Positions 42,560-50,260 of a DNA stretch of 64,000 nucleotides are shown piece by piece. The stretch spans positions 62,001 to 126,000 of the forward strand of contig BQMO01000002.1 of assembly GCA_022180725.1 (NCBI GenBank). The letters run 5' to 3'. The translations under genes and the position numbers were made by a program. The notes under the pieces were generated by a model that worked only from the letters and a program-made list of their open reading frames with translations, ran no database searches and had not been told where the DNA came from. The DNA is from Phycisphaerae bacterium (lineage in GTDB: Bacteria > Planctomycetota > Phycisphaerae > Phycisphaerales > UBA1924). How positions within the stretch are numbered: position 1 is the stretch's first letter; every line of letters starts with the position of its first letter.

Positions 42560-42865
42560 ATGTTCATGAAGTGTGCGGCGATGATCGTGACGATCGGGGC
42601 GTGCGCGGGGGTGCTGCTGGCGCTGCGGCAGCAGCGGCTGACGGTTGCCGGGGAACTGGCGCGGGCGCAGTTGCGGATGTCGGCGCAGGACGAGCGGCTG
42701 TGGCGGCTGCGGGCGGGGATCGCGGAACAGACCTCGCCGCGGAAGGTGCAGCAGATGGCGTCCGCGCTCGGGCCGCTCACCCCGATCGTCGAGTCGCCGC
42801 GGCCCGTGGAGCGGGCGAGGCCCGACGTGCCGGCGATTCGTGTGGCGCGGCAGGATCGGCGGTAG
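42560..42865 (+). CDS. FtsL-like small bitopic division protein
   Basis: A 101-residue protein with a short cytoplasmic start, one membrane helix (AAMIVTIGACAGVLLAL) and a leucine/arginine-rich coiled coil (RLTVAGELARAQLRMSAQDE) ending SPRKVQQMASALG, which resembles the SPxxIExxAxxLGM end of FtsL. FtsL helps recruit and activate FtsI; sequence identity in this family is always low, so the call rests on topology and on position directly before ftsI (24 nt). GGAG lies 9 nt before the ATG. Confidence 0.6.
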   Translation: MFMKCAAMIVTIGACAGVLLALRQQRLTVAGELARAQLRMSAQDERLWRLRAGIAEQTSPRKVQQMASALGPLTPIVESPRPVERARPDVPAIRVARQDRR

Positions 42866-42889
42866 GTCCTCTTGGGGGAATCGCGGCGC

Positions 42890-44896
42890 ATGCCCACGAC
42901 ACAGAGCGCGACAGGGCGAGGGTTCACGGTCACCGCATGGTGCGTGGCGGGCGGGGTCACGCTGGCGCTGGCGGGGCTGCTTGGGCGGGTGGCGCAGTTG
43001 CAACTGAGGCCCAGCGAGGCGCTGCGGGCGCAGATGTCGCCGCGCGTCTCGACCAGGATCGAGCCGGCCATCCGCGGGGACATCGTCGACCGCAAGGGAC
43101 GGGTCCTGGCGGCGACGCGGTTCGGGTACCGCGTGATCGTCGATCCGACGGTGCTGGACACGAAGGTGCTGGATCAGACGATCGTGCGGTTGGCGGGGGC
43201 GATGGACCTGCCGATGGATGATGTCGGGACGCGGATCATCCTGGCGATCGAGCGGAATCGGAAGGTGGCGGCGGAAGAGGCCGAGGGTGGCCCGGTGTCG
43301 GAGGCCGAGGGCGAGGAATCGGCGGCGCCCCGCAAAGGCCCGATCCGGTACCTGCCGATCGGGAAGGTGTTGAGCGATGGAGCCGCGGCGGAGGTGCGCG
43401 ACCTGAAGATCAAGGGTGTTCTGCTGGAGAAGCGCGCGGTGCGCGAGTACCCCGGCGGGGATGAGGTGGCGTCGCTCTTGGGGAAGGTCGGGTTCGAGGA
43501 AACCGGGCTGATGGGTGCGGAGCGGCTGCTGGAGAAGGACCTGGCGGGTGAAGCCGGAGCGATCCGGTATGTGCGCGACGTGGGCGGCAGGCCGCTCTGG
43601 GTGGAGGCGGGATTTATCGACCCGCCCAAGGCCGGGATGGATGTCCGGTTGTCGTTGGACACGGAGTTGCAGCGGATCGCGACGGAGGAGTTGACGCGGC
43701 AGGTGGAAGCGGTGGACGCGGCGGGGGGTCGGCTGGTGATGGCGGACCCGAACACAGGGGAGATCCTGGCGATGGTGGACATCGTGCGGGAGATGCCCGG
43801 GCTGACGCCGTTCCCATGGGTGCAGGCGACGCCGCGGGCACGCGGGCAGAAGGCACCGGCGGACCCGCCCCTGCCCAAGGCGCGGTACGTGACGATCCCC
43901 GCGGACCCGGGGCGGCGAATCCACCCGGCGCTGGCGCGGAACCGGTGCATCGAGGACGTGTACGAACCGGGCTCGACCTTCAAGCCGTTCGTGTGGTCGA
44001 CGGTGACGGAACTGAAGCGGGCGCGGCTGGAGGAAGTGTTCGACACGCATAACGGGCGGTGGACGATTCCCGGGCTGGGGCGGTACATCGAAGACGTGAC
44101 GAAGCGCCCGCAGATGACGTGGCGCGACGTGCTGGTGAACTCATCGAATATCGGGATGATCCAGGGGGCGTCGAGGCTGACGCCGCAGGAGCTGCACGAC
44201 TGCGTGAAACGGTTCGGGTTTGGGACGAAGACGGGAATCGGGCTTCCGGGCAGGCCCTTTCCAGGCGAGGCCGCGGGCATTGTGACGCCGATCGCGAAGT
44301 GGACGAAGTTCACACACACGAGCGTGCCGTGGGGGCATGAGATCGCGGTGACGCCGGTGCAGATGGTGCGGGCGTTCAGCGCGTTCGCGCGGCGGGGCGA
44401 CATGGCGGGGACGCTGCCGCGGCTGCGGCTGTCGGCGTATACGCCCGGCGAGGGGGAGGGCGTGACGTACCGCGTGCTGCCGGCGGAGATCGCCGTGCTG
44501 ACGCGCGACACGATGCGCGGGGTGGTGACGAACATGGAGAATGGGATGAAACTCCGCAAGGAGGAGATTCCCGAGGGCGGATGGCGGTACACGATGTTCG
44601 GGAAGTCGGGGACGGCGGACATTCCGCTGGGCCCACCGCCCAAGGGCATGAGGGCGCCCAACTCCGTCAAGGGGTTTTATCCCGGGCAACTCAACACGAG
44701 TTTCATCGCGGGCGCGCCGGCGGAGAACCCGCGGCTGGTGGTGATCGTCGTCATCGACGACCCGGGGCCCAAGTCCGATCGGCGGCAGATGTACGGCTCG
44801 GCGACGGCGGGGCCGGTGGTGCGGCGGGTGATGGAGCGGGCGCTGACGTACCTGGGCGAGCCGCCCTCGCCGAAGGCGGACGCCGCGAAGCAGTAA
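42890..44896 (+). CDS. ftsI: Penicillin-binding protein, FtsI/PBP2-type transpeptidase
   Basis: A 668-residue class B PBP crosslinking septal peptidoglycan. One membrane helix near the N-terminus; the non-catalytic domain opens with IEPAIRGDIVDRKGRVLAAT. The transpeptidase has the catalytic STFK (S362-K365) in YEPGSTFKPF, the SSN triad (S418-N420) in VNSSNIGMIQG and KSG (K572-G574) in FGKSGTADI. There are two extra loops: an acidic Glu-rich insertion (EEAEGGPVSEAEGEE) in the N-terminal half and a Pro/Ala-rich loop (about residues 305-330). The ATG at 42890 has GGGGGA 9-10 nt upstream. It confirms that this organism makes or recycles peptidoglycan. Confidence 0.92.
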   Translation: MPTTQSATGRGFTVTAWCVAGGVTLALAGLLGRVAQLQLRPSEALRAQMSPRVSTRIEPAIRGDIVDRKGRVLAATRFGYRVIVDPTVLDTKVLDQTIVRLAGAMDLPMDDVGTRIILAIERNRKVAAEEAEGGPVSEAEGEESAAPRKGPIRYLPIGKVLSDGAAAEVRDLKIKGVLLEKRAVREYPGGDEVASLLGKVGFEETGLMGAERLLEKDLAGEAGAIRYVRDVGGRPLWVEAGFIDPPKAGMDVRLSLDTELQRIATEELTRQVEAVDAAGGRLVMADPNTGEILAMVDIVREMPGLTPFPWVQATPRARGQKAPADPPLPKARYVTIPADPGRRIHPALARNRCIEDVYEPGSTFKPFVWSTVTELKRARLEEVFDTHNGRWTIPGLGRYIEDVTKRPQMTWRDVLVNSSNIGMIQGASRLTPQELHDCVKRFGFGTKTGIGLPGRPFPGEAAGIVTPIAKWTKFTHTSVPWGHEIAVTPVQMVRAFSAFARRGDMAGTLPRLRLSAYTPGEGEGVTYRVLPAEIAVLTRDTMRGVVTNMENGMKLRKEEIPEGGWRYTMFGKSGTADIPLGPPPKGMRAPNSVKGFYPGQLNTSFIAGAPAENPRLVVIVVIDDPGPKSDRRQMYGSATAGPVVRRVMERALTYLGEPPSPKADAAKQ

Positions 44897-44986
44897 GCCA
44901 CGCGTGAGCGCGACGATTCACGACGCGAACGGCGCTCCGTGTCAGCGTGGTATTGTGGCGCGTGAGTGCGCGCGACGGCCCACCCC

Positions 44987-46120
44987 CTAGCCCCCTCCCT
45001 CCGGGAGGGGGGACTGGCCGGCGACAATCTTTTCGCGGGCGCCGACGCGTACGACCTGGTCGATGAACGCGCGGTAGGGGGTGTTGAGGTCGGCGGCGGA
45101 GGCGCCGAAGTAGATGGCGAGGAGGTCGACGCCGGTGCGGCGCGTGGCGTAGGCGGAGGCGGCGCGTTGGCCGGCGTCGCGGCGGATGCGGCGGGCGAGT
45201 TCACCGCTGGCGGCGTCACGGAGGAGTTGCTGGAGCGACGCGCGGTGCACCCCGCCGTCGCCCTCGTTCAGGAAGTGCATCAGCGCCCAGACCTGGGCGT
45301 AGTAGACCAGGGCGGCGTCGGGGTCGTCGGCGATGATCTCCTGCGGGGTGGTCTGCTGAAGGGTGGCGAGGGGGAGGAGTTTGCCGCGGGCGGCGGCGGT
45401 ACGGAGTTGCTCGAAGCGTTCGACGTTGGCCCAGGGGAGGAAGGCGGGGCGGGTGCGGTCGGCGTCGGTCCAGCGGAAGCCTTCCATGAAGGTGGCGAGG
45501 CCTTCCTCGAAGCAGACGGTGAGCGGGGCGCGGAAGGCGCGCTGGGTGTATTGATGCCATCCTTCGTGGGCGGCGATGGCGAAGGTGTCGCGCGGGCCGA
45601 TGTCGTAGAGGATGGCCCGCCCGTTGGCGGCGAACCCGCCCCGCTGGATCTTGAGATAGATGTCGGCGTCGGCGCCCATGAATCGCTGGGTGACGCGCGT
45701 CCACTGGGGGCGGTTGCCGAGGAGGTAGGTTTCCATCGGCTCGCGTGGGCGTGGCAGGTCGGCCAGCGTGCTGGTGTAGTGGACGAGGCAGCGTTCGAGG
45801 AAGACGGGAAGCCGCTCGGAGAGGCTGTACTTGGTGGCGGTGGAATAGACGCGGTACGAATGGGTGCGCAGGAGCAGGCCTTCCTTGTCCTCGAAAGTCC
45901 ATGGCTCGGAGGCGACGACGACGTCGGCGGGCGAGGCGACGGACGGGGCAGGGGACGGCGCGTCGGCGGGGCGGGAAAGGGTGGTTGGTGAGGCCGGGGG
46001 CGAGGCGCAGGCGCCAAGGATCGCCATGCACAGGAGTAACGGACCAAAGGAAGCGAGCCGGCGAGCGGAAGCCGCGTCGCTCGGTGCCGAGCACGGATGT
46101 TGGAGGTGGCGAGGGGTCAC
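44987..46120 (-). CDS. DUF1570-like zinc metalloprotease lipoprotein
   Basis: A 377-residue exported lipoprotein; the lipobox is ILGAC (cysteine near residue 38), followed by a Pro/Ala/Ser linker. The catalytic region is FAIAAHEGWHQYTQRAF, an HExxH zinc motif, with FEEGLATFMEGF about 25 residues later supplying the third ligand, as in gluzincin-type DUF1570 proteins common in planctomycetes. The substrate is unknown. The GTG start at 46120 overlaps the valS stop as GTGA, so it is probably translated from the valS message. The C-terminal PLPEGGG is encoded by a palindromic repeat rather than family sequence. Confidence 0.75.
   Translation of the reverse strand: MTPRHLQHPCSAPSDAASARRLASFGPLLLCMAILGACASPPASPTTLSRPADAPSPAPSVASPADVVVASEPWTFEDKEGLLLRTHSYRVYSTATKYSLSERLPVFLERCLVHYTSTLADLPRPREPMETYLLGNRPQWTRVTQRFMGADADIYLKIQRGGFAANGRAILYDIGPRDTFAIAAHEGWHQYTQRAFRAPLTVCFEEGLATFMEGFRWTDADRTRPAFLPWANVERFEQLRTAAARGKLLPLATLQQTTPQEIIADDPDAALVYYAQVWALMHFLNEGDGGVHRASLQQLLRDAASGELARRIRRDAGQRAASAYATRRTGVDLLAIYFGASAADLNTPYRAFIDQVVRVGAREKIVAGQSPLPEGGG
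44991..45011. repeat. Perfect C/G-rich palindrome overlapping the end of the DUF1570-type gene
   Basis: CCCCCTCCC (44991-44999) and GGGAGGGGG (45003-45011) form a 9-bp stem with a 3-nt loop. It lies at the convergent junction of ftsI and the lipoprotein gene and encodes that protein's last residues (PLPEGGG). It may serve as a bidirectional transcription stop, but lacks a T tract. Confidence 0.6.
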
Positions 46121-49100
46121 AGGCTCTCCAAGGCCTTGCGTGCGGCGGCGAGTTCGGTCTCGACCTTGGCCAGTTGGTCGCGGGTCTGCTGGACCATGTG
46201 CGGCGGGGCCTTGTCGGTGTAGCCGGGGTTGTTGAGGCGGCCTCGCAGGGTGCCCGCGGACTTGTCAAGATCGGCGATGACCTTCTCCAGCCTGGTCTTT
46301 TCGGCCGAGGTATCTACGGCGGCCTGGTCGGCGAGGTTGCTGACGCGGTACTCGCGGGCGTCGGCGGTGATGACGACGCTGGGGCCTTGGGGCGCCTCGG
46401 GGGAGATGGCCTCGAGGTTGGCGAGGGTGACGACGAGGGCGGCGTGGTCGCCGAGCGCGGCGATGTCGGCCTGGAGCATGTGAAGCGTCACTTTGCGCTT
46501 GTACGGCGCGTTGTGCTGGGCCTTGACCTCGCGCACGGCGGTGACAAGGGCCTGCACGCGGGCGAAGGCGGCCACTGCGGCGGGGTCGGCGAGCGCGGGG
46601 GCCGCGGCGGGCCAACCGGCGGTGGCGAGCAGACCGGCCTTGCGGGGCGGGGTGAGCGACAGCCCGGCAACAGGGGCGGCGGGGACGGTCGAGAAACGCT
46701 CGTAGATCGTCTCCGTCACGAAGGGCATCACGGGGTGGAGCAGCCGAAGCGTGGCGTCGAGCGTGGCGCGGAGCACGGCCTGCTGGGCGGGGTCGGCGGC
46801 GACGGTCGGCTTGACGGCCTCGAGGTACCAGTCGCAGAAGTCGTTCCAGAGGAACGTGTAGCACGCCTGGGAATAATCGGCGAACTCGTAGTGGGCGAGG
46901 GCGCGGTCGCAGGCGGCGATGGTGGCGGCGAGTCGGGCGAGAATCCAGCGATCGGGGAGCGATGTCGGTTGGGCTGATGGCGTGCCGCCCGGCGCGGGCG
47001 TCGCCAGTTTCTCCATCGCGAACTTGGCGGCGTTCCAGAGTTTGGTCGCGAAGTTGCGCCCGTTGTCGAACTTGGGGCTGGTGTTGCGGCCCTGAGGGTC
47101 TTTCACCACGGGCAGGCGGACGTCCTGGGTGTTGGTCGCCATCTGGCAGAGCGTGAAGCGCATGGCGTCGGCGCCGTGCGTGGCGATGATGTCGAGCGGG
47201 TCCACGCCGTTGCCGAGGGACTTGGACATCTTCCGCCCCTCGCCGTCCTGGATGACGGCGTGGATGAAGACGTCGCGGAAGGGGGGAGTTTCGGAGTTCC
47301 GATGTTCCGAAGTTCCGGAGTTGCTCCCTTCGTCACTTCGGAACTTCGTCACTTCGGAACTTCTCAGGTACCGATTGAACATCGTCATCCGGCTCACCCA
47401 CAGCGTGATGATCTCGCGGGCGGTGCAGAGGACGGTGGACGGGTTGAAGGCGTCGAGCAACAACGGGAAGTCGGCGATGCCCGTTTCTTTCGCGGCCAGC
47501 GCGGGGTCGGGCCACCCCATCGTCGAGAGCGGCCAGAGGCCGGAGGAGAACCAGGTGTCGAGGACGTCGGGGTCTTGCGGCGCCCCATGAGGGATGAGAA
47601 GCCCACTCGCAGCGTTCCACGCCGCTTCACCGTATCGATCGCGGAAGTTCAGACTCAACCGCTTGTTGTGGTCATCATGCTTGTTTCCAGATCGCCAAGC
47701 ACAAAGCAACTCCAAGAACTCCTGCGCCTGAGGTGTTCTCGCCGAGAACGGAACAAAGAACACTGACGCAGCGCCGTGCGCGGCTCCTTCTGGAGCCATC
47801 GTTGAGACGGCGTCGGGCCGAGCGCAAACATCCTCGGCAACGTGACAATGTTCGGCGATTCGGATTACGCTCTCAATCAACCAGCGCACTCGAGTCGGAT
47901 GGTTTGGCTCTGAAGGCTCACCGGCAAAGAACGTGGGGAGCGAAACGTACCACACCGGAATCCGATGCCCCCACCACAACTGGCGCGAGATGCACCAGTC
48001 GCGGATGTTGTCGTGCCAGTGCTCGAAGGTCTTGGCGTAGCGGGCGGGGTAGAAGCGCATGGAACCGTCGCCCAACGGCCCGCGGACGGCATCATCCGCT
48101 CCCTGACGGTCGCGGCTCGTAGGAGGCGGTTTATTCAACGAGCCGCGACCGTCAGGGAGCGGAGATGCCCCTCGGCGCGCGGTGCTCGCTCGATCTTCGC
48201 GAATGATCCCGCCGAGGTCTTCGCCCTGCTCTTCGAGCACGTAGCGCCGTGCGCCCGCGATGGAGTCGTCCGTGTTCAGGTATCGCGTGCTGCCGTGGCG
48301 CGTCCAGACGTGTTCGGGCAGGGCGGGATCGGCGCGTCGCATGGCCCGGGTGGCGTACGACTTGAAATCGTTCATCACTCGCTCGGGCGGTTGGTCGGCC
48401 ACCACGACCACGTGAACATGATTCGTACGGACGTTGCAGGCGCGAAGCCCCCAACCACGATGCGTGCACACCTCGGCGATGGCGGCGGCGACGACGGGAC
48501 GGTGCGTGGGCGTGAGTGTGAAGGGCGGGTGCTGGAGCGACACGCGTTCGGATTCATGGCGTGCATCGTCGGGAGTGAGAAGGGGTGTGGCGGGTGTGTT
48601 GTGGTCTCGATCGACCGAGCCTCGGGTGTCACCATGAAGCCAAGTGCCGTAGGTGGTGAAGGTGATGAGGTAGTGGGTGAACTCCGCTCCCTGACGGTCG
48701 CGGCTCGTAGGAGATGAAGAACCGCTCCCTGACGGTCGCGGCTCGTTCGGTCGCGGGTCGTTTGGTCGCGGGTCGTTTGGTCGCGGGTCGTGGCGCTGGT
48801 CGGGGACCATGGCGCGGAGGGCGGCGCCGGCGAGGCGGTCGTCGGTCACGCGGACGTACCACTGATCGCTCAGGTACGGCTCGATCTCCGCCTTGCTGCG
48901 ATCCGAGAACTTTTTGTTCTGGCGGTAGGGCTTCACACTCTCCAGCAGGCCGCGGGCCTCGAACGCCTTGGCCACGGCCTTGCGGGCGTCGGCCATCTTC
49001 ATGCCGACGAACTCTTTCGCGTCGCCGACATCCGTCCAGCCGTGCTTGTCGGAGACGCGCCCGTCGGGGGACATCATGTTGATGGCGGGCAGGGCGTGGC

Positions 49101-50223
49101 GCTGGCCGATCTCGGCGTCGTGGGCGTCGTGGGCGGGGGTGACCTTGAGGAAGCCGGTGGCGAACTCGGCCTTGGGGTCGTTGGCCTCGTCGTCGTCGCG
49201 GGCGAGGGCCTTGGGGAGGACGACGTAGGCATCCTCGATGATCGGGATGACACGGCCGACGAGGGGCAGCTCGACGGACAGCCCGCGAAGGGCCTTGGCG
49301 CGCGGGTCGTGCGGGTTGACGGCGACGGCGGTATCGCCGAGGTAGGTTTCGGGGCGCGTGGTGGCGACGGTGACCCAGGCCTGCTGCTCGGGGTCGAGCT
49401 GGTCGGCGCCCGGGTAGCCGCGAGCGGCGAGTTCGGACCAGGTGACGGGCACGGCGTCGTCGGGCGCGGGTTGGCCCTGGGCGCGCTCCCTGGCGGTGGT
49501 CGGGCCGTGCGCGTGGACGAGGGGGTAGCGGAGATACCAGAAGGAGGAATCAACCTCTTCCTCGTAGCACTCATCGTCGGCCACGGCTGTCTGGAGGGCG
49601 GGGTCCCAGTTCACCAGCCGCTTGCCGCGGTAGATCAGCCCATCTCGGAACAGAATGAAGAACGCCTCGCGGACAGCGCGAGCGCAGACGGAGTCCATGG
49701 TGAACCGCTGGCGGTCCCAATCGCACGAGCACCCCATCTTCTGCAACTGCCCGGTGATGACCGCCTCGTACTCGTCCTTGAAGGCCTGCACGTGCCCCAC
49801 GAACTCCTCGCGGCCCATCGCCTGCTTCAGCGCGCCTTTGAGTTTGCCCTCCTTCCGCAGCCGCTTCTCCACCACGGCCTGGGTGGCGATACCGGCGTGG
49901 TCGGTGCCGGGCATCCAAAGCGTCTCGAAGCCCTTCATGCGGTGGGCCCGCACGAGAACGTCTTGGAGCGTGTTGTTGAGGGCATGCCCAAGGTGGAGGG
50001 CGGCGGTGACATTGGGGGGCGGGATGAGGATGCAGAAGGGGTCTTTGGAGCCGCCGTTGGCGATGACAGCCGAGGGATCGGCGTGGAAGGCCTTGGCGGC
50101 GATCCAGCGGTCCCAGATGCGGGGTTCGTGGTCGGCGGGGCGATACTGTTTGGGGAGGTCGCCCTCGCCGGCGGCGTGGCCGGAAGACGGGGCGGGGGCG
50201 GGGTTTGCGGCGGGCGAGGACAT
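46117..50223 (-). CDS. valS: Valyl-tRNA synthetase with a RAYT-type transposase domain inserted in frame
   Basis: A 1,368-residue class I synthetase charging tRNA-Val; usual length is 880-950. The catalytic HIGH variant is HLGH (residues 77-80) in PPPNVTAALHLGHALNN; KMSKSLGNG is near residue 997; editing-domain segments VATTRPETYLGDTAVAVNP and HDAHDAEIGQRH are intact; the C-terminus keeps the ValS coiled-coil arm (RLEKVIADLDKSAGTLRGRL). Extra segments: about residues 475-717 form a REP-flanked Y1 transposase-like domain placed between LAGAALRAM and GDGSMRFYPARYAKTF; residues 760-883 are a long, less GC-rich stretch between IPVWY and DPDVLDTWFSS; residues 954-979 encode short direct repeats. 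No stop or frameshift interrupts the gene, so either the inserts are tolerated or spliced, or another valS exists. The ATG at 50223 is preceded by TACACT; an open extension to 50676 is antisense to the TPR gene. Confidence 0.9.
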   Translation of the reverse strand: MSSPAANPAPAPSSGHAAGEGDLPKQYRPADHEPRIWDRWIAAKAFHADPSAVIANGGSKDPFCILIPPPNVTAALHLGHALNNTLQDVLVRAHRMKGFETLWMPGTDHAGIATQAVVEKRLRKEGKLKGALKQAMGREEFVGHVQAFKDEYEAVITGQLQKMGCSCDWDRQRFTMDSVCARAVREAFFILFRDGLIYRGKRLVNWDPALQTAVADDECYEEEVDSSFWYLRYPLVHAHGPTTARERAQGQPAPDDAVPVTWSELAARGYPGADQLDPEQQAWVTVATTRPETYLGDTAVAVNPHDPRAKALRGLSVELPLVGRVIPIIEDAYVVLPKALARDDDEANDPKAEFATGFLKVTPAHDAHDAEIGQRHALPAINMMSPDGRVSDKHGWTDVGDAKEFVGMKMADARKAVAKAFEARGLLESVKPYRQNKKFSDRSKAEIEPYLSDQWYVRVTDDRLAGAALRAMVPDQRHDPRPNDPRPNDPRPNEPRPSGSGSSSPTSRDRQGAEFTHYLITFTTYGTWLHGDTRGSVDRDHNTPATPLLTPDDARHESERVSLQHPPFTLTPTHRPVVAAAIAEVCTHRGWGLRACNVRTNHVHVVVVADQPPERVMNDFKSYATRAMRRADPALPEHVWTRHGSTRYLNTDDSIAGARRYVLEEQGEDLGGIIREDRASTARRGASPLPDGRGSLNKPPPTSRDRQGADDAVRGPLGDGSMRFYPARYAKTFEHWHDNIRDWCISRQLWWGHRIPVWYVSLPTFFAGEPSEPNHPTRVRWLIESVIRIAEHCHVAEDVCARPDAVSTMAPEGAAHGAASVFFVPFSARTPQAQEFLELLCAWRSGNKHDDHNKRLSLNFRDRYGEAAWNAASGLLIPHGAPQDPDVLDTWFSSGLWPLSTMGWPDPALAAKETGIADFPLLLDAFNPSTVLCTAREIITLWVSRMTMFNRYLRSSEVTKFRSDEGSNSGTSEHRNSETPPFRDVFIHAVIQDGEGRKMSKSLGNGVDPLDIIATHGADAMRFTLCQMATNTQDVRLPVVKDPQGRNTSPKFDNGRNFATKLWNAAKFAMEKLATPAPGGTPSAQPTSLPDRWILARLAATIAACDRALAHYEFADYSQACYTFLWNDFCDWYLEAVKPTVAADPAQQAVLRATLDATLRLLHPVMPFVTETIYERFSTVPAAPVAGLSLTPPRKAGLLATAGWPAAAPALADPAAVAAFARVQALVTAVREVKAQHNAPYKRKVTLHMLQADIAALGDHAALVVTLANLEAISPEAPQGPSVVITADAREYRVSNLADQAAVDTSAEKTRLEKVIADLDKSAGTLRGRLNNPGYTDKAPPHMVQQTRDQLAKVETELAAARKALESL
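47331..47362. repeat. 16-bp tandem repeat in the third valS insert
   Basis: CGTCACTTCGGAACTT twice (47331-47346, 47347-47362), next to related degenerate GTTCCGAAGTTCCGGAG-like sequence (47296-47320). It encodes ValS residues about 954-979, between FNRYL and PFRDVFIHAVIQDGEG, which are normally adjacent. Confidence 0.8.
47578..47946 (-). other. Second insert-like segment of valS (anomalous composition)
   Basis: Encodes ValS residues 760-883 between IPVWY and DPDVLDTWFSS. In well-known ValS proteins this interval is only about 35-50 residues. The DNA is visibly less GC-rich than the rest of the gene and the peptide (for example RWLIESVIRIAEHCHVAEDV and CAWRSGNKHDDHNKRLSL) matches no part of ValS that I recognise. 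The frame stays open. It may be a lineage-specific ValS insertion or an unidentified domestic element. Confidence 0.5.
48096..48162. repeat. Inverted REP pair at the 3' boundary of the valS insert
   Basis: Two 25-bp REP elements in opposite orientation (48096-48120 and 48138-48162, exact reverse complements) separated by 17 nt, together a potential long hairpin. In the valS frame they are translated as SRDRQGA and PLPDGRGS. Confidence 0.9.
48684..48746. repeat. Direct REP pair at the 5' boundary of the valS insert
   Basis: Two identical 25-bp REP elements (48684-48708 and 48722-48746) in the same orientation with a 38-bp period, translated in valS as SRDRQGA and EPRPSGSGS. The core is the same as at 48096 and one base different from 33346. 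Confidence 0.9.
48734..48793. repeat. 15-bp tandem repeat grown from a REP half
   Basis: Four 15-bp units: 48734-48748 is the 3' half of the second REP copy; 48749-48763 and 48764-48778 are identical to each other; 48779-48793 diverges in its last two bases. The period is five codons, giving repeated NDPRP in ValS. Confidence 0.85.
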
Positions 50224-50260
50224 CGTGCGGCGAGTGTACGCGAGCCGATAGAAAGCGGGC

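Larger units (their letters stand above)
48096..48793 (-). mobile_element. REP/RAYT module (Y1 HUH transposase-like domain plus REP elements) nested in valS
   Basis: The inner coding segment (about valS residues 505-680) reads as a REP-associated tyrosine transposase or IS200-like protein: FTHYLITFTTYGTWLHGDTR, GWGLRACNVRTNHVHVVVVA with the HUH pair H602/H604, PPERVMNDFKSYATRAM and a candidate catalytic tyrosine Y661 in GARRYVLEEQGEDLG. It is flanked on the 5' (valS sense) side by two direct REP copies plus a 15-bp tandem, and on the 3' side by an inverted REP pair. There is no start codon between the 5' REPs and the domain, and the first internal ATG lies after the HUH motif, so it can only be made as part of ValS unless a non-standard start is used. 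The orientation is the same as valS. Confidence 0.85.

Noticed and set aside
40045..43161. A 1,038-codon minus-strand frame across the VKOR fusion, rsmH, LysM and ftsL genes
   Set aside because: It is antisense to four genes with clear homology; Arg/Pro/His-rich product without motifs.
48375..48635. An independent start for the RAYT domain inside valS
   Set aside because: No ATG, GTG or TTG in the valS frame lies between the 5' REPs and the start of the domain; the first in-frame ATG falls after the HUH motif.
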